DNA of 34,910 bases. Origin: a virus. This document shows positions 20,067 to 27,736 of the stretch, piece after piece. Under the pieces are notes generated by a model. It worked only from the letters and a program-made list of their open reading frames with translations, ran no database searches and was not told the origin of the DNA. The stretch covers positions 1-34,910 of the IMG/VR virus record IMGVR_UViG_3300009509_000063. One strand, given 5' to 3'. Every line of letters begins with the position of its first letter. Within the stretch, counting starts at the first letter, position 1. The translations under genes and the position numbers were made by a program.

Positions 20067-22421
20067 TTACACCCCCAGCTTCTGCTCGAGGGCTTCTAAT
20101 CGTAGCCTTAACTTAGCGTTCTCTTGCTTTAGCTCTTCTAATTGGTTGAACTCTCCACAATTAGTGTGAGCTGGAACTGTTCGTAGGATTTGAACACCAT
20201 TCTCATCAGCTCCATGCTTGTGGACATAGAGTTCCAAGGAGTCACCAAGAGCTAGCGCTTTCCCACACTTGGGGCAGTGGGTATCAGTGAAGGCAGTGTC
20301 ATCCTGCACCAAGGTATGAGCATACACCGTATTGAAGTACCCACGGAACCATCTGGTAGCATTAAGTCCGATGTACCCCTCATCATCCGCTCTAGGCACA
20401 ACATCAGGAGAATTATTGTTAGCTGCATTTCGAAAGACTACACGGCCCATATTGCCGTCGTTCACTTTGTCCCCTAAAATGAAGGTGACATCACCACCAT
20501 TCCCTGGGGCGGTGGCTGACCCACCTTCAGCAGCGCTACCTGTAGTAATTGTTACGTATGCCCCGTTAGAAACACCTGTTCCCTCTGCAGCTGAGGAACC
20601 ACAAGTTAACAGAATATTTCCTCCACCAGCAGCTGAAGGCCCAGTTGCCTGGGCGTCACCATCACCAGAGGTAATTCGGACAGTTCCACCATCACTACCA
20701 TAAATACCGGAACCGGAAACAGACCCACTTCCAGAGTACAACCATAACTCTCCCCCGATGGTTTGAGTCGTACTAGTAGGCCCTGCCCATCCAGCCCAAA
20801 TTGTTAGCCTATAACCGTTTGTATTAGCTGCTGCTGCTGCAACAACATGGGAACAGTTTTGGCCAACTCCAGCTACATCATTGACCCAACACTCATCCCA
20901 AACATGGGTGCTATCTCCAAGTGTGCCGGTGTTAGTCACTACTGGAAGAATGTTACAGGCAGCTGTAGACCCTCCATTAGAGATAATGATATCCCCATCT
21001 GAGCCACCACTACCTGTACCCGTCTTCAGGTAGATGTTTCCACCGTTATTGGTACCGTCACCACCCTCTAGGATAAGACTACCACCATTAGAAGCAGCAT
21101 CCGATGTATCCTGTGCTGAGATATAGAAGTTTTCTCCGGCACCACTACTGGTACTAGCCTGGTAGATAGATGGGGAAGAGACCGCGTCATCGAAAGAGAA
21201 AGAGGTTCCATTGATATAGGCGATACCTGACCCACCTACAGCAAAGATAATGGAGCCATCTGTTGAGTTACCGTCTCCACCAGCTAATACCAGCGCACCA
21301 CCAGTACCTGTTACGTGCGAACTATCCTGAGCTTTGATAGTCAGATTTTCGGCTGTGGCTGCTGTAGTACTAGCCTGGTAAATCTGTGGAGCAGCTACAG
21401 AGTCATCAAAGGAGAAAGAGTCATCGTTAATATATGCAATTGCGTTCGCGCCAGAGGCAAAAACAACTGAACCAGCTAAAGCAGCAGTTGGACCAGCACC
21501 AGAAGCTAAAACCAGATTGCCACCAGTTTGACCAGCGTCCGAAGTAGTTTGAGCAGATATACCTAGATTCTCACCACTACCTGAGCTCGTGCTGAATTGG
21601 TAAATGCGTGGTGCAGATATACTGGGGTAGAAGTAAAGTGATGTGTCGTCAACGACGGCTGTTGGATTTCCAGCTGGAGCAAAGTAGATAAGACCATCAG
21701 TCGTACTACCAGAACCAGACTTTAACCAGACACCACCACCTGTACCAGAGGAGCCATCACCCCCTTGTAGAGTGGCATGACCACCAGCTCCGACTGTACT
21801 ACTCTGCGCCTTTACAGTGAGGCTCTCTCCAGCCCCACTATCGGTCTCGTCTGCTTGGGTTATTAGGGGAGTTGCAACTGCAGTGTCGAAGTAGAGGGAG
21901 TCACCGTCCATCCATAGGACAGCAGTTGACCCTGATAGAAGACCAACTCTTCCGTCAGTACCTCCACCACCACCAGAAGCTAGCAGAAGGTCTCCACCTG
22001 TCCCAGAAGAGGATGCGCCTCCATGTAACTCTAGAACTCCACCATCAGAGGCAGTACTTCCTTGGGCGTAGATGATAAGGGTAGCTCCAGCACCAGCATG
22101 TTCATCTTGGTAGATATACGGGCCAGTATGGGCCTCATTGAAGATGATGTTGTTGCCACTCCCCGCGATGGTCAGGTCCCCACCACTTATATCTAGACCT
22201 GCACCGGCATCTACGTTACCACCAAAAGTAACTTGGGCTGAACCCAGCTGCGTCAGTGTTTTGCCGGATGCTATTACAACCCCAGCCCCGTCTGGCGTTA
22301 GAGTTAAGCTGTTACTACTACCAGACGGGGTGAGGATTCCATCTCCAACAATGAGGGCGTCAGCATCCGCTAGTTGCTTAACTGACCCGCCTTGAATTGT
22401 CAGTGGCTTTGCGTCCGACAT
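20067..22421 (-). CDS. Tail fibre with five tandem repeats and C-terminal Cys/His plus coiled coil, 784 aa
   Basis: A 784-residue Gly/Ser-rich beta fibre. N-terminus PLTIQGGSVKQLADADALI is shared in pattern with the other fibre. Residues 101-492 are five repeats of about 72-86 residues with the core IYQ-GAGENL-IxAQ-GGDG-SFSFDD. A turn motif follows (NTGTLGDSTHVWDECWV, then DDEGYIGLNATRWFRGYF), typical of fibre tails before an S74-type domain. In place of that domain there is a Cys/His cluster (CPKC at 716-719, H734, H736, C755) and a leucine coiled coil (757-784). The fibre probably trimerises. Its tip would face the three adhesin-like proteins encoded next. Confidence 0.8.
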   Translation of the reverse strand: MSDAKPLTIQGGSVKQLADADALIVGDGILTPSGSSNSLTLTPDGAGVVIASGKTLTQLGSAQVTFGGNVDAGAGLDISGGDLTIAGSGNNIIFNEAHTGPYIYQDEHAGAGATLIIYAQGSTASDGGVLELHGGASSSGTGGDLLLASGGGGGTDGRVGLLSGSTAVLWMDGDSLYFDTAVATPLITQADETDSGAGESLTVKAQSSTVGAGGHATLQGGDGSSGTGGGVWLKSGSGSTTDGLIYFAPAGNPTAVVDDTSLYFYPSISAPRIYQFSTSSGSGENLGISAQTTSDAGQTGGNLVLASGAGPTAALAGSVVFASGANAIAYINDDSFSFDDSVAAPQIYQASTTAATAENLTIKAQDSSHVTGTGGALVLAGGDGNSTDGSIIFAVGGSGIAYINGTSFSFDDAVSSPSIYQASTSSGAGENFYISAQDTSDAASNGGSLILEGGDGTNNGGNIYLKTGTGSGGSDGDIIISNGGSTAACNILPVVTNTGTLGDSTHVWDECWVNDVAGVGQNCSHVVAAAAANTNGYRLTIWAGWAGPTSTTQTIGGELWLYSGSGSVSGSGIYGSDGGTVRITSGDGDAQATGPSAAGGGNILLTCGSSAAEGTGVSNGAYVTITTGSAAEGGSATAPGNGGDVTFILGDKVNDGNMGRVVFRNAANNNSPDVVPRADDEGYIGLNATRWFRGYFNTVYAHTLVQDDTAFTDTHCPKCGKALALGDSLELYVHKHGADENGVQILRTVPAHTNCGEFNQLEELKQENAKLRLRLEALEQKLGV
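20946..22121 (-). repeat. Five in-frame tandem repeats in fibre gene
   Basis: Protein-level repeats at residues 101-184, 185-270, 271-344, 345-416 and 417-492 of the 784-residue fibre. Each starts near P-x-IYQ, has AQ and GG(D/A)G blocks and ends near SFSFDD or SLYFD. They are diverged in sequence, so they are best seen in translation. They presumably form beta-roll units along the fibre shaft, with length variable by recombination. Confidence 0.75.
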
Positions 22422-22447
22422 GTTGTTCCCATGCGGTTAGCATCGAC

Positions 22448-22819
22448 TTAGTTCGTTTTGGAGAGTTCCTTCTTAGCCAAGTCGATATTCCACCTGCCGC
22501 CCAGGTTGTCAGGGTCAAGTCCATGAGCTCTAGCGGTGGTACGCATGGTCTCAGACATTGCTTCAGAACGAGCCCCTATCAACTGAACGAGCTGGGCCTT
22601 CCTAAGAGTTAGGTTGGCCAATTCCAGCTTCATCTGAGTGATTTCTCTATCCTGCTTCATGAGCAAGTCACACTCAGTGTCAGCCAACTGAATTACAGCT
22701 GGGTTCTCCTTCTTTACTTCTGCTGGAGCTGTAAGTTCCGGCTGTGCAACTGGGGCAGTTGGTTGGTCTGACATGGTGCCCTGGCTGTTGCCCTTACCTT
22801 TTCTGTTACGTCTACTCAT
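22448..22819 (-). CDS. Hypothetical coiled-coil protein, 123 aa
   Basis: A 123-residue protein from ATG 22819 (MSRRNRKGKGNSQG). This start has AGAGGTGG at good spacing; the longer frame from TTG 22861 would translate the ribosome-site repeat itself. The N-terminal 50 residues are basic then Pro/Ala-rich. A central coiled coil follows (LMKQDREITQMKLELANLTL), and the end carries GLDPDNLGGRWNIDLAKKE. It lies between the two fibre genes with a structured leader upstream, so it may be highly expressed. A virion assembly or fibre-related chaperone is possible, but not shown. Confidence 0.66.
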   Translation of the reverse strand: MSRRNRKGKGNSQGTMSDQPTAPVAQPELTAPAEVKKENPAVIQLADTECDLLMKQDREITQMKLELANLTLRKAQLVQLIGARSEAMSETMRTTARAHGLDPDNLGGRWNIDLAKKELSKTN

Positions 22820-22822
22820 GAT

Positions 22823-22847
22823 TCCACCTCTTTTGTCCACCTCTTTT
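22823..22847 (-). promoter_or_regulatory. Duplicated Shine-Dalgarno sequence
   Basis: Two exact 12-base copies of AAAAGAGGTGGA (minus strand), 13 bases apart (22834-22823 and 22847-22836), precede ATG 22819. Only the inner copy is at proper spacing. The shared ACAAAAGAGGTG also precedes the lysine-rich protein gene at 10432. It could be a strong late-type leader with a standby ribosome site. Confidence 0.55.
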
Positions 22848-22867
22848 ATGTATGTGGTCAAACGACC

Positions 22868-22922
22868 GCACGGCAGGGAGGTAAGAGGTGGGACACCTCA
22901 CCTACCGTGCAGTCATCTTATA
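22868..22922 (-). promoter_or_regulatory. Imperfect hairpin in gap, with possible promoter upstream
   Basis: Bases 22868-22910 form an imperfect inverted repeat: outer arms GCACGG/CCGTGC, then AGG-type inner pairs, and an AGGTG-GGA-CACCT core. On the minus strand TATAAG (22922-22917) lies about seven bases upstream of the hairpin, so a transcript starting there would begin with it, as a 5' stem-loop. Alternatively it is a weak terminator or processing site for the 947-residue fibre, since no U-tract follows. Confidence 0.4.
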
Positions 22923-22932
22923 CCGCTAGGGC

Positions 22933-25776
22933 TCAGAGCTCAATCGGTCTGTAAGGCCGGAAGAGCATTTTAACTGTGCCACCAGCTCCGGTACCGGCAG
23001 CCATCGCGATTCCCACCTCAGCTACGACATCACCAGCCGAGGACGGGGCAACGTTGGTTACCGTACCAGCAGTTGTCTTGGACAGATACAATCTGTCTAG
23101 AGCTGCAATTGTGATGCTTGCTTCAATGTTGGCAGCAGCAATTACACCAACAATTGTTGCCTCGTCTTCACTAGCATCTTCAGCAACACCAAAGACCCAA
23201 GCTGTGGAGATAGCAGTTGCTATAGCCTGGTCGAGTCTGTTGGCTGCATCTAGATAACCAAGGTCACCATCGAGGAGAACATTGGTAGTAGTATCAACTG
23301 CAACGGTTGTAGCAGAAGAAGCGTGGGTGTGAAGAGCATCTGCATTGCTACCGTTTAGAAGGGTATCAATGTTAGTTGCTGTGAAGTTGGCTGTGGTTAG
23401 AGCGGTACCATTGATGTAGAAGTCGGTTCCGTCAGGAACATCCAACTGACCATCACTAGCGTCCACCATAAGGCTGGCACCACCAAGGGTCATGGTGTTC
23501 GTGCTGGTATTTACAGTAATCCAGCTAGCCCCACCAGTGTCATCTAGAGTGAAGGCTGTAGCATAAGCATCAGCCATCGATATGTTGATGGCCTGGCTTG
23601 CATTCATCTCTAGGTCGAAGGTGCCTGTTGGGTCCAAGTCGATGTTGGTACCAGAGAAGGTAAGTGCTCCACCTGTTACTGTAAGAGCAGCAGATGCTGT
23701 CAGTGCTGCACCCGTAACGTCTAGACCGGCTTCTGCATCGAAGTTTACAGCAGAGCTAACAGAGGTAGCACCGGTACCAATTACCAGGTCATCATTTACC
23801 CCATCGAACCAGATGCTGGTTTGCTCTGCAACACCACTACCAGAGTTGAAGTATAGATAAGCATCTATACCACTGGAATCCTGTCCTGTGGTTCCAATGG
23901 CAACCTTGGCATCATCGGCAGAGCCAGCAGTTGTAACACTGTACTCCAGAATTGGGTCGCCTACTGTATCACAGTTAAGTGTCCAGTACCCCTTGATGAG
24001 GTTGGTGCCATCACCACCCCAAACACTCATGTAGACTGTAGAGGCTGTATCTGTAGTGTCAGCATCGTTGTTGACAGTCCAGCTCAGTTCTGGAGTACCA
24101 CTACCAGGACTACCACTCACCCCAATGGCACCCCATGTGCTATTGGAGTACATCTGCATCTGAGAGGTGCTGGTGTTGTAGATAATCATACCGTTGGTGG
24201 CGGTAAGAGCATCTCTTTGAGCAGTGGTTAATTGGGCCATCTGCGGAGCGTAGGCAGTTCCTGTTCCAAGAACTAATGAGCTCGTAGATGTTGCAATAGC
24301 TGCACCACCAACAGTCAGTGTACCCGTAACGTCTAAGCCGGCATTTGCATCTACGTTACCGGCGAAGGTAACCTGACCACCCGTGGTTTGCGTAATAGCC
24401 TGGTTTGCAATAGTTAGAGCACCACCAGTGATATCCACACCACCAGATGCATCGAGATTGACTGGGACACTTACAGATGTGGCGCCTGTACCGACTGTTA
24501 GTACATCTGTTCCGCCTGCATAGAATATAGAGGCATAGGTAGCGTTACCTGAACCATCAGTACCTGTGAGGCGTATCTGAGCTGTAAGGTTTCCCGTCTC
24601 AGCAGAAGCATCAGATTTACCAACGGAGATAATGGCGCTATCTAATGCAGCATCATCTGTTACGTAGTACTCAAGAGTAGGTGGGTCAGCAGTGCAATTT
24701 AACTTCCAATGCCCAATAAATTGCGACGTGCCATCACCCGCATAGAGCACTAACTGAGTATCATAATCTGTAGTGCTGTTATCTGTATTAACATGCCAGT
24801 CATTTCCAGTGGTGCCAGTTGAGCTCTTGCTCATATACTCTTGCCAGCCACCGTCCGCATAGAACCTGAAGACATCACCTTGGGAGTCATAGTTAATCAT
24901 CCCATTGGTGGCATAGTCTATATATGCAGGGTCTAGAGGGGCAACTACTAGACAGCTACCAGTACCAGAGCCTGTACCCTCATGACCAATTACAACAGCC
25001 TCACCATCAGTTAGGCTCTTGATAACACCATTAGTAGTAAGGTCACCGGTTGTACCATCAACTAACCAGTCAGCACCTACAGCTAGGTCAACAGCTGCAG
25101 CAACAGTTAGATTGGCGCCAGAGACATCCAGACCCGCGTTGGCATCTAGATTTCCACCGAAGTCAGCCTGACCTGTTCCAAAGTTCCAGGTTGGGTTACC
25201 TGTAGCAGTTATAGCTCCAGTACCCTTGAAGTCTGTAGTGGAGGTCTCGGCACTGTTACCAAGCTCAATAGCACTGGTATGGGCAGCACCAATCTTGACG
25301 ATACCTTCTTCAGTACCATCACCAGCATCGAGCTCGAGGTTACCACCAGCAGCGCCATTACCTAGACCAGCTGCGATTGTGAGGTTACCACCAGCTGTTG
25401 CAGCTGTTGTGGAATCTCCCACATCCATCCGATGGTTGGCCTCTTTCTTGAACTCGAAGTCATAGGTGCTGGCATCCCAAGCAGCCTGCATGGTCACGAT
25501 ATCAGTTCTGGCATCACCGAACTGGATGGTGTCGCCAACAAACTGAGTCGTACCGCTTACGAGCTCGTTACCATCAACTGTTAGGTTACCCTTGACAGTT
25601 GTGTGAATACTTGCAGAGCCAAGCTCTACAGAGGTAGCAGTACCTCCAGAGGGAGCTAGGATTAGTGCTCCTGCTGCGGCTAGGTCTAGACCACCTGATT
25701 GCAGTAGGAGAACATCGCCGGATTGAAGTTGTTTGGTTGAACCAGATTGAATTACTAGGGGCAGTGAACTTGCCAT
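22933..25776 (-). CDS. Long tail fibre, 947 aa
   Basis: A 947-residue Gly/Ala/Thr/Asp-rich beta fibre. N-terminus PLVIQSGSTKQLQSGDVLL; shaft repeats of GNLTVDGN and NVDANAGLDVTG type. Two long duplicated modules lie at residues 288-452 and 525-690, each beginning TNGMI(N/I)Y and ending with GTGATSV and (V/I)TG, as in sequences seen in many tail fibres. The C-terminal part holds a helix (LDQAIATAISTAWV) and a common ending (LYLSKTTAGTVTNVAP ... LFRPYRPI). It likely assembles as a trimer on the tail or baseplate and contacts the host surface. TAGGAG precedes ATG 25776. No S74 chaperone domain is seen. Confidence 0.85.
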   Translation of the reverse strand: MASSLPLVIQSGSTKQLQSGDVLLLQSGGLDLAAAGALILAPSGGTATSVELGSASIHTTVKGNLTVDGNELVSGTTQFVGDTIQFGDARTDIVTMQAAWDASTYDFEFKKEANHRMDVGDSTTAATAGGNLTIAAGLGNGAAGGNLELDAGDGTEEGIVKIGAAHTSAIELGNSAETSTTDFKGTGAITATGNPTWNFGTGQADFGGNLDANAGLDVSGANLTVAAAVDLAVGADWLVDGTTGDLTTNGVIKSLTDGEAVVIGHEGTGSGTGSCLVVAPLDPAYIDYATNGMINYDSQGDVFRFYADGGWQEYMSKSSTGTTGNDWHVNTDNSTTDYDTQLVLYAGDGTSQFIGHWKLNCTADPPTLEYYVTDDAALDSAIISVGKSDASAETGNLTAQIRLTGTDGSGNATYASIFYAGGTDVLTVGTGATSVSVPVNLDASGGVDITGGALTIANQAITQTTGGQVTFAGNVDANAGLDVTGTLTVGGAAIATSTSSLVLGTGTAYAPQMAQLTTAQRDALTATNGMIIYNTSTSQMQMYSNSTWGAIGVSGSPGSGTPELSWTVNNDADTTDTASTVYMSVWGGDGTNLIKGYWTLNCDTVGDPILEYSVTTAGSADDAKVAIGTTGQDSSGIDAYLYFNSGSGVAEQTSIWFDGVNDDLVIGTGATSVSSAVNFDAEAGLDVTGAALTASAALTVTGGALTFSGTNIDLDPTGTFDLEMNASQAINISMADAYATAFTLDDTGGASWITVNTSTNTMTLGGASLMVDASDGQLDVPDGTDFYINGTALTTANFTATNIDTLLNGSNADALHTHASSATTVAVDTTTNVLLDGDLGYLDAANRLDQAIATAISTAWVFGVAEDASEDEATIVGVIAAANIEASITIAALDRLYLSKTTAGTVTNVAPSSAGDVVAEVGIAMAAGTGAGGTVKMLFRPYRPIEL
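23707..24915 (-). repeat. Two duplicated modules in fibre gene
   Basis: Residues 288-452 (24915-24421) and 525-690 (24204-23707) of the 947-residue fibre share a series: TNGMI, a WxVN block, GDGT followed by a WxLNC block, LEYxVT, then GTGATSV and a VNxDA-type end. They are diverged copies visible in translation, spaced 237 residues apart. This is internal duplication within a tail fibre. Confidence 0.6.
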
Positions 25777-25797
25777 TTTACTCTCCTAAGAACTAAC

Positions 25798-26031
25798 TCA
25801 GGTGGTTAGTTTTGAATCATTGGCACAGTGACGGTTTTCTCTGGTTTCAGTAATGTCACCGATGCTCTCATTTAGTGCAAACCCATTTTCTTGGTCTGCA
25901 GCATCAACGGTTTGCACCGTACCATCCTTCTTGTGAAGTTTGATACGTTTGATGGGAACAGTTATTTTGGAACCGTTAATTCTAATCGGTACCTCTATTC
26001 CCCCATCAGTGGCCCATTTATATACGGTCAT
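25798..26031 (-). CDS. Hypothetical small protein, 77 aa
   Basis: A 77-residue protein with a beta-rich first half (GGIEVPIRINGSKITVPIKR, IKLHKKDG) and a flexible acidic C-terminus. AAGGAAGG precedes ATG 26031. It is the last small gene before the fibre, following two small structural proteins, and may be a minor virion component. No family recognised. Confidence 0.62.
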   Translation of the reverse strand: MTVYKWATDGGIEVPIRINGSKITVPIKRIKLHKKDGTVQTVDAADQENGFALNESIGDITETRENRHCANDSKLTT

Positions 26032-26041
26032 AGTGCCTTCC

Positions 26042-26524
26042 TTACATGACGACGAAGTCTCGGTCTACCATCACAACCAAGACGCTTGAGCTCTTGGCAA
26101 ATCCCACCCTTTGTTGAATCTCACCGGGTGCCGTAGGAGGAGTAGGTGTTATAGTCGTTCCCGATACACCCGTAATACTAAGATAGTAGGTCTGTCCCGC
26201 AGTTAAACCAGAGAACCCACCTAACTCTCCATAGAACTGTACTTCTGCATTCCCCGCAGCTGGGTAAGGTGGGTTAACTGATTTAACTAAACCTATTACT
26301 GGTTGTGTGCCTGAGCCATTAGCATCTGCTAAAGCAACAGTACTGTCAGCAGAGAGATAAACGGCATCTCCTGCGTTAATCCCACCAGCGTGAAGAAAGG
26401 TTCCAGTGGGATTAATTCCAGAGCTACCAGAAGGAGGGGCTGCTATCCAGTTTCGTCCGTCATACTGGACAATATCACCGACACTGGGGGTGCCATCGTG
26501 AGTTAGCTGCTTTAGCTTCGGCAT
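26042..26524 (-). CDS. Small structural protein, 160 aa
   Basis: A 160-residue beta-rich protein (INAGDAVYLSADSTVALADA, PVIGLVKSV, AEVQFYGELGG, GQTYYLSITG, ITPTPPTAPGEIQQRVGFAK). This pattern, a set of short strands with a GFAKSS ending, is common in phage virion or decoration proteins. N-terminal residues VGDIVQYDGRNWIAAP form an extra motif also found in fibre-type proteins. Position directly behind the tube gene group supports a structural role. Which part of the virion it belongs to is unknown. Confidence 0.66.
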   Translation of the reverse strand: MPKLKQLTHDGTPSVGDIVQYDGRNWIAAPPSGSSGINPTGTFLHAGGINAGDAVYLSADSTVALADANGSGTQPVIGLVKSVNPPYPAAGNAEVQFYGELGGFSGLTAGQTYYLSITGVSGTTITPTPPTAPGEIQQRVGFAKSSSVLVVMVDRDFVVM

Positions 26525-26544
26525 CCTCTAACACCCCTTACTCC

Positions 26545-26937
26545 TCAGCCTAGTGCCCAAACTCTGACATTTCCGTCTTGTGTATGAACGATATCCAGTT
26601 GGGTAATTCCCGCTGTTGGGTTTGGAGAGCCCAGTAAGAAGAAACCTGCGGCAGATACCTCCAACTGACCTGAAACACCTCCTGCATTTATCTGTACGTT
26701 GATGGGAGCAGCAGCTCCAGCATCGTACTTAAGCAGGATGAGCTTACATCCAGCAGCTGGAATGTTGGCTAAGGTTTGTAGATTAAGAGAAACCGTTCCC
26801 GCACCAGTGAGAGGTATCTCTCCTACAAGCTTGGCGTTGAAAGACCCAGAAAGAGGAAAACTCTTATCTGAATCAACTGCACCTGCATCCGGTGGAAAGG
26901 TGAGGGTACCCGCAACAGAGAAGGGAGTGGCCGGCAT
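26545..26937 (-). CDS. Small structural-type protein, 130 aa
   Basis: A 130-residue protein of repeated beta-strands (FSVAGTLTFPPDAG, SFPLSGSFNAKLVGEIPL, TVSLNLQTL, KLILLKYDAG, INVQINAGGVSGQLEVSA, LDIVHTQDGNVRVWA). It resembles a beta-sandwich decoration or tail-associated protein. GAGG lies 8 bases before ATG 26937. It sits between the probable tube gene and the 160-residue structural protein. Function is inferred from composition and place. Confidence 0.62.
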   Translation of the reverse strand: MPATPFSVAGTLTFPPDAGAVDSDKSFPLSGSFNAKLVGEIPLTGAGTVSLNLQTLANIPAAGCKLILLKYDAGAAAPINVQINAGGVSGQLEVSAAGFFLLGSPNPTAGITQLDIVHTQDGNVRVWALG

Positions 26938-26946
26938 TGTCTAACC

Positions 26947-27696
26947 TCAGCTACCAGGAATACCCGGGAAGGTTCCGGCAACGTTGGCTCCACCAGCATT
27001 GCTGCTAGTTAGAAGCGTGATGGACCGGACATTAACTGGGACAGCTCTCTCGAACTGAATAGCCACGGATTCTTGGATGAGCACACCCTGAGCATCCGTT
27101 GCCCAAGTGTGGTTGGGAACGTAGCAGGCCTCGAAGTACATCGCTCCCAGTGTCTCCTCGTTAACATCTCGGATGTATAGAAGGATACCCACTGGCTGCG
27201 TGAACATATCCGAAGCCAGATTGATGTAGATATTCTCGTACCCAGGTGGGATGAGAACATCATGCGGGTTAGACATCACAGCTGCACCCATATTTGGGAA
27301 CATAGCTGGGACAACCGTAGGACTTATTGGGTCCTGGTAGTAGGCATACAGAACCCTAAGAAGCGAGGCTCCGTGGTAGTAAATTCTACCGAGCCCCAAC
27401 TGCCCTACAGTACGACCACCAATGAAGTAACTCCGCTCAGAGCCAATCTCGAAGATACGGGAGTACTGTCTGGTGTGACTCAGGTTAAAGTTCTGGACGA
27501 TGCCTACTGGATATACAATCTGCCCAGCCTGACCCGCGTTCATAGAGCCAGCCAGGGCAGAAGCACCTCCGATGTTTGCTAGTCTTGGCGGACCAGCTGC
27601 AAGCAGCGTAAAGCCCGCGTTGACGTAGGCACCATCAACTAGACCCCCTTGGACATAGTTGGTGTATGGAGCCCACTCTGAAAATGTTCCGGCCAC
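26947..27696 (-). CDS. Probable tail tube protein
   Basis: A 249-residue protein transcribed directly after the sheath. It has the strand and helix series SHTRQYSRIFEIGSERSYFI, GRTVGQLGLGRIYYHGASLL and RVLYAYY, then ENIYINLASDMFTQPVGILL, LGAMYFEACYVPN and QGVLIQESVAIQFERAVPV. These recall tube-type proteins of large phages. The order sheath then tube is common in contractile phages, so identity is inferred from this and from sequence pattern, not catalysis. The start is GTG 27696 behind a strong AGGAGGT. Tube rings would line the channel for DNA. Confidence 0.72.
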   Translation of the reverse strand: MAGTFSEWAPYTNYVQGGLVDGAYVNAGFTLLAAGPPRLANIGGASALAGSMNAGQAGQIVYPVGIVQNFNLSHTRQYSRIFEIGSERSYFIGGRTVGQLGLGRIYYHGASLLRVLYAYYQDPISPTVVPAMFPNMGAAVMSNPHDVLIPPGYENIYINLASDMFTQPVGILLYIRDVNEETLGAMYFEACYVPNHTWATDAQGVLIQESVAIQFERAVPVNVRSITLLTSSNAGGANVAGTFPGIPGS

Positions 27697-27736
27697 GTTT
27701 ACCTCCTACAGGTATTCTACACCACCTAGCTTATCA

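Noticed and set aside
20946-22121. Repeats in the fibre gene as a CRISPR or DNA-level repeat array
   Set aside because: The repeats are visible in protein but diverged in DNA, in frame, and lack uniform spacers.
22820-22861. Longer start (TTG 22861) for the 123-residue protein
   Set aside because: It would translate the duplicated ribosome-site sequence; ATG 22819 has the site at proper spacing.
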